Positions 61,497 to 64,000 of a stretch of DNA of 64,000 nt are shown piece after piece. Source of the stretch: Marinobacter sp. DY40_1A1 (GTDB lineage Bacteria; Pseudomonadota; Gammaproteobacteria; Pseudomonadales; Oleiphilaceae); contig NZ_VCHA01000002.1 in assembly GCF_016597815.1 (NCBI RefSeq), positions 124,001-188,000 of the forward strand, read 5' to 3'. Below the pieces are notes generated by a model that made no database searches, had not been told where the DNA came from, and saw only the letters and a program-made list of their open reading frames with translations. Numbering within the stretch: position 1 is the first letter of the stretch; each line of letters begins with the position of its first letter. Position numbers and translations under genes: made by a program.

Positions 61497-62767
61497 AGAT
61501 TCACCTCGCATTATCACTGGCAAGTGCCAGCCTGTGGCACCGGCGCAAAGTGCTGGCTCTGGTATGCCTCACCCTCACCTTGAGCGTCACCCTTCTGCTT
61601 GGAATCCAGTATTTGCGCACAGAAGTGAAGCAGTCCTTTACCAGCACCATCAGCGATACCGATTTGATTATCGGCGCCCGCAGCGGCCAACTTAACCTGC
61701 TGATGTACACGGTGTTCCATATCGGCGACGCCACCAACAACATCCGCTGGAGCACATTTCAGGATCTTGAACAGGACACGCGCATTGACTGGCTGATTCC
61801 CATTTCCCTGGGCGACAGTTACAAGGGTTTTCGGGTTGTAGGCACAGACAAAGGTTTTGCCGAGCATTTCCGGTTTGGCCGGGGCCAGCCTCTGAACCTG
61901 GCTGGGGGGCAGTGGTTTGACGGAATTTTCGATGTGGTACTGGGTGCCGGCGTTGCCAGAACCCTGAATCATGGCCTCGGAGATAAAATCATACTGTCCC
62001 ATGGCGGCGGGCGCACAAGCTTCTCGAATCACAAAGACACGCCTTTCACCGTGACCGGCATTCTTGAAGCCACGGGCACACCTGTTGATCAAGCGGTATA
62101 TATCAGCCTGCAAGGCATGGAGGCTATACACGTTGGCTGGGAATCGGGCGTCGCCATTCCTGGTCGCACACTCACCCCGGAGAAGGCACAAAACCGCGAC
62201 TTCACACCCAAAACCATTACCGCTGTTTTTGCCGGGCTGGATCGCAAGATCCTCACGTTCCGCGTGCAGCGTGATCTGAACCAATACGCGGGCGAGCCAC
62301 TCTCGGCCATTCTGCCCGGCGTGGCCTTGAGTGAATTGTGGCGACTGATGAGCCAGTTTGAGCAGGCACTGCTTGGCATCACCGGATTTGTGGTGGTGAC
62401 GAGCCTGATAGGACTGATTGCGGTACTGCTCACACTGCAAACCCAGCGCGCCCACGAAATCGCAATTTTGCGTGCTACAGGTGCCTCTCCCGGCCTGATT
62501 GCAAGCCTCTACCTTATCGAGTGCCTGGCACTTGCCCTTGTAGCCTGTGTAATTTCGCTGGCATTGGGTGCTTTGGCGATTTCAATGTTTGGCCCCTGGC
62601 TGCTGACAAATTATGGAATTCAGCTTCAATTACGCCCATTAACCTTCGAAGAATGGTCTCTACTGATATCCGTGCCGCTGGCCGCCCTGTTAGTAGCACT
62701 TATTCCCGCCTTCAGCGCTTGGCGGCAAAGCCGTTCTCAGGGCTTTGGAAGCCCCGGTGGGACGTGA
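61493..62767 (+). CDS. FtsX-domain ABC permease of the zinc locus
   Basis: The 424-residue protein has one N-terminal transmembrane helix, a large periplasmic region (about 45-280) and three C-terminal helices with the FtsX/MacB-type G-L-I-A-V-L-L-T-L-Q-T-Q-R-A-H-E-I-A-I-L segment. This is the LolC/MacB layout. It starts within the stop codon of the ATPase gene. Role as the permease partner of the zinc system is inferred from context. Confidence 0.9.
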   Translation: MKIHLALSLASASLWHRRKVLALVCLTLTLSVTLLLGIQYLRTEVKQSFTSTISDTDLIIGARSGQLNLLMYTVFHIGDATNNIRWSTFQDLEQDTRIDWLIPISLGDSYKGFRVVGTDKGFAEHFRFGRGQPLNLAGGQWFDGIFDVVLGAGVARTLNHGLGDKIILSHGGGRTSFSNHKDTPFTVTGILEATGTPVDQAVYISLQGMEAIHVGWESGVAIPGRTLTPEKAQNRDFTPKTITAVFAGLDRKILTFRVQRDLNQYAGEPLSAILPGVALSELWRLMSQFEQALLGITGFVVVTSLIGLIAVLLTLQTQRAHEIAILRATGASPGLIASLYLIECLALALVACVISLALGALAISMFGPWLLTNYGIQLQLRPLTFEEWSLLISVPLAALLVALIPAFSAWRQSRSQGFGSPGGT

Positions 62768-62891
62768 CAGAATCGTGCTCAGAAGCGTCAAAGAACGGAA
62801 GGCTTCAACTTATGACACGCGTGTAAATTGACCGCTATGGCGCGCGCACTTATAGTTAGTCGCAATAACTTCAACCTATGCTGGGCACGTC

Positions 62892-63098
62892 ATGGAACAG
62901 TCCGAAGTACAAGCATTAGCGGACAAGCTGGACAAGCTGATCGAACACTGCCAAAAACTGGAGCAGAGCAACGCTGCCCTGAGGCAGTTGCAGGATGACT
63001 GGAACCGGGAACGGGCCCAGCTTATGCAAAAAAATGATCTTGCCAAAAACAAGATCGAAGCCATGATCGGTCGCCTTCGGGCACTGGAGCACCATTGA
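62892..63098 (+). CDS. TIGR02449-like small coiled-coil protein
   Basis: The 68-residue protein is almost entirely a coiled coil (heptad-like A-L-A-D-K-L-D-K-L-I and Q-K-L-E-Q-S-N-A-A-L). It resembles the short TIGR02449 proteins coded just before zapA in many gammaproteobacteria and looks like ZapB in size. Its stop overlaps the zapA start by one base (TGATG). A cell-division role is inferred from position. Confidence 0.85.
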   Translation: MEQSEVQALADKLDKLIEHCQKLEQSNAALRQLQDDWNRERAQLMQKNDLAKNKIEAMIGRLRALEHH

Positions 63099-63394
63099 TG
63101 TCCAAGCAACCCACCACCGTTGAGGTAAAAATTCTCGACAAGGAATACCTGGTCGCCTGCCCTCCCGAAGCACAGGAGGCACTTGTTCGGGCCGCGAGGC
63201 ATCTGGACAGCAAAATGCGGGAAATACGCACCAGCGGCAAGGTATTCGGAACCGAGCGCATTGCCGTGATGGCAGCACTGAATATGACCCATGATTTGCT
63301 AGAGCGGGACACCATGTCAGAAGCCACCAGCACGCTCCTGAAAGCCATGGACAGCAAGCTGGAAAACGCCCTCGGAGAGCAGTCAAACCACTGA
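63098..63394 (+). CDS. zapA: Cell division protein ZapA
   Basis: The 98-residue protein has the ZapA globular start V-E-V-K-I-L-D-K-E-Y-L-V-A-C-P, the L-D-S-K-M-R-E-I-R segment and the R-I-A-V-M-A-A-L-N coiled-coil helix. ZapA cross-links FtsZ filaments in the divisome. The ATG at 63098 overlaps the preceding stop. The order zapA-6S RNA-fau is as in E. coli. Confidence 0.96.
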   Translation: MSKQPTTVEVKILDKEYLVACPPEAQEALVRAARHLDSKMREIRTSGKVFGTERIAVMAALNMTHDLLERDTMSEATSTLLKAMDSKLENALGEQSNH

Positions 63395-63419
63395 TTTATG
63401 GTAGATTCCCCGATAGGTG

Positions 63420-63450
63420 TTGCAATCGCACCCGGATCTGGCCCTATAAT
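63420..63450 (+). promoter_or_regulatory. Promoter of 6S RNA
   Basis: A consensus -10 TATAAT at 63445-63450 and a TTGCAA at 63420-63425 are 19 bases apart. The predicted start is at about 63457, the 5' end of the 6S RNA. Confidence 0.7.
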
Positions 63451-63456
63451 GGAATC

Positions 63457-63635
63457 ACTTCCTGGGCTGTTCGCTGGTCGGACTCGTCCTCGAGCCGATG
63501 CGCTTTACCCAGGTGGCCACTACAGGGCATTGTGAGCATGTCCCCGCAGGGGGAAAGCCTAATATGTCACAGCGGCCGCCGACCTTGAACTTTGGGTTCA
63601 AGGGCCACGTCCGATAACGGCAGCTCGGGAAGCTT
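63457..63635 (+). ncRNA. ssrS: 6S RNA
   Basis: This RNA mimics an open promoter and sequesters the sigma-70 RNA polymerase holoenzyme. It lies between zapA and fau, the conserved site. The terminal stem pairs CTTCCTGGGCTG near the 5' end with CAGCTCGGGAAG near the 3' end. The central region has the typical CCTTGAAC...GGTTCAAGG hairpin of gammaproteobacterial 6S RNA (about 63581-63603) and a GTGAGCATG segment. Ends are estimated to within a few bases. Confidence 0.9.
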
Positions 63636-63639
63636 TATT

Positions 63640-64000
63640 TTGAGCCAGACGACCGACTCACACCCTTCCGAATTAGATTTAACTCCCTCGTCTCGCAACG
63701 CACTACGGAAGCATTTGCGCCAACTCAGGCGTGCACTGTCGGCAAGGGAGCAGGAACAGGCCTCGGCTTCTCTCGCTTTGAACCTGCTGAAAAATCCGGA
63801 CCTGCACAGAGCCAGACACATTGCCGTCTACCTGCCCAACGATGGCGAGATTGACCCGCACCCGTACATGGCCATGGCCCGCAGCAAAGGCGTTCACTTT
63901 TACCTGCCCGTACTGCACCCGATCCATCCTGGCAGACTGGTTTTCAGCCCCTACTACGATGGTATCGTACTGACAGCCAACCGCTTTGGCATCCTCGAGC
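63640..64000 (+). CDS. fau: 5-formyltetrahydrofolate cyclo-ligase, N-terminal part
   Basis: The first 120 codons are in the window and the gene runs off the right edge. From residue 21 on the protein reads A-L-R-K-H-L-R-Q-L-R-R-A-L-S-A-R-E-Q, then A-V-Y-L-P-N-D-G-E-I-D and F-Y-L-P-V-L, the pattern of the Fau/YgfA/MTHFS family that converts 5-formyl-THF to 5,10-methenyl-THF. The start is a TTG at 63640; GGGAAG, which lies within the 3' strand of the 6S RNA terminal stem, is the only ribosome-site candidate. Co-transcription with 6S RNA is known in E. coli. Confidence 0.9.
   Translation, partial: MSQTTDSHPSELDLTPSSRNALRKHLRQLRRALSAREQEQASASLALNLLKNPDLHRARHIAVYLPNDGEIDPHPYMAMARSKGVHFYLPVLHPIHPGRLVFSPYYDGIVLTANRFGILE

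Noticed and set aside
61514..62455. Leftward 313-codon frame opposite the FtsX-type permease
   Set aside because: Antisense shadow of a permease with clear domain layout and coupled start.

Overview
The window looks like chromosome of a marine, oil- or lipid-associated gammaproteobacterium, most probably Marinobacter or a close relative. The evidence is two wax ester synthase/diacylglycerol acyltransferase (WS/DGAT) genes, BCCT osmolyte transporters, an ExaC-type aldehyde dehydrogenase, malate:quinone oxidoreductase, a tmRNA tag ANDENYALAA, and gammaproteobacterial gene orders (smpB next to ratA; ubiE-ubiJ-ubiB; hisI-hisE-tatABC; ubiI-ubiH-pepP-ygfB near zapA-6S RNA-fau). The assignment comes from gene content and by-eye protein recognition only. 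Most of the window is densely coding. I saw no tRNA or rRNA gene, CRISPR array, insertion sequence, integrase or prophage gene.

Layout. 1-4.5 kb: start of ratA, an NSS-family sodium symporter, smpB, WS/DGAT 1, and ssrA (tmRNA) with its promoter and terminator. 4.5-10.3 kb: a copper-response locus. A cupredoxin, the multicopper oxidase CopA, CopB and a lipoprotein cytochrome c run leftward, and a CopRS-like two-component system runs rightward. 10.5-20.2 kb: a probable catabolic locus. One BCCT transporter precedes a LysR regulator, which is divergent from a tight operon of aldehyde dehydrogenase, divergent M19 dipeptidase, second BCCT transporter, two coupled proteins of unknown function (584 aa, and a DUF3726-like 255 aa protein) and RidA. 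This is my main candidate for an undescribed pathway, probably for uptake and breakdown of a betaine-like compound. 20.3-28.8 kb: cheV, a 674-aa unknown protein with a papain-like Cys/His/Asn pattern, mqo, a Ca2+/Na+ antiporter, msrB, msrA and fumC.

29-38.5 kb: a three-gene signalling operon (double-REC protein, LuxR-type regulator that has lost its phosphorylation pocket, multi-helix membrane histidine kinase) converges on a four-gene operon (CotH-kinase lipoprotein, VTC polyphosphate-polymerase domain protein, DUF4956 membrane protein, porin). An ExaC-type aldehyde dehydrogenase follows. This VTC/CotH/DUF4956/porin set is the second candidate system. 38.5-42.3 kb: WS/DGAT 2, an alpha/beta hydrolase, an FFLEELY-like protein and a PHA-granule-region protein. 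42.4-45.5 kb: ubiE-ubiJ-ubiB. 45.5-51.1 kb: a block of unrelated small genes between ubiB and hisI. 51.1-54.1 kb: hisI, hisE, tatA, tatB, tatC, rsmE.

54.1-64 kb: DUF808 protein, ubiI, ubiH, pepP and a YgfB-family gene run leftward. A ZrgA-like periplasmic zinc protein with an upstream Zur-like palindrome follows, then a DUF3299 lipoprotein-sized secreted protein and an ABC ATPase/FtsX-type permease pair, together a probable zinc-uptake system. The window ends with a coiled-coil TIGR02449-like protein, zapA, 6S RNA and the start of fau (5-formyltetrahydrofolate cyclo-ligase).
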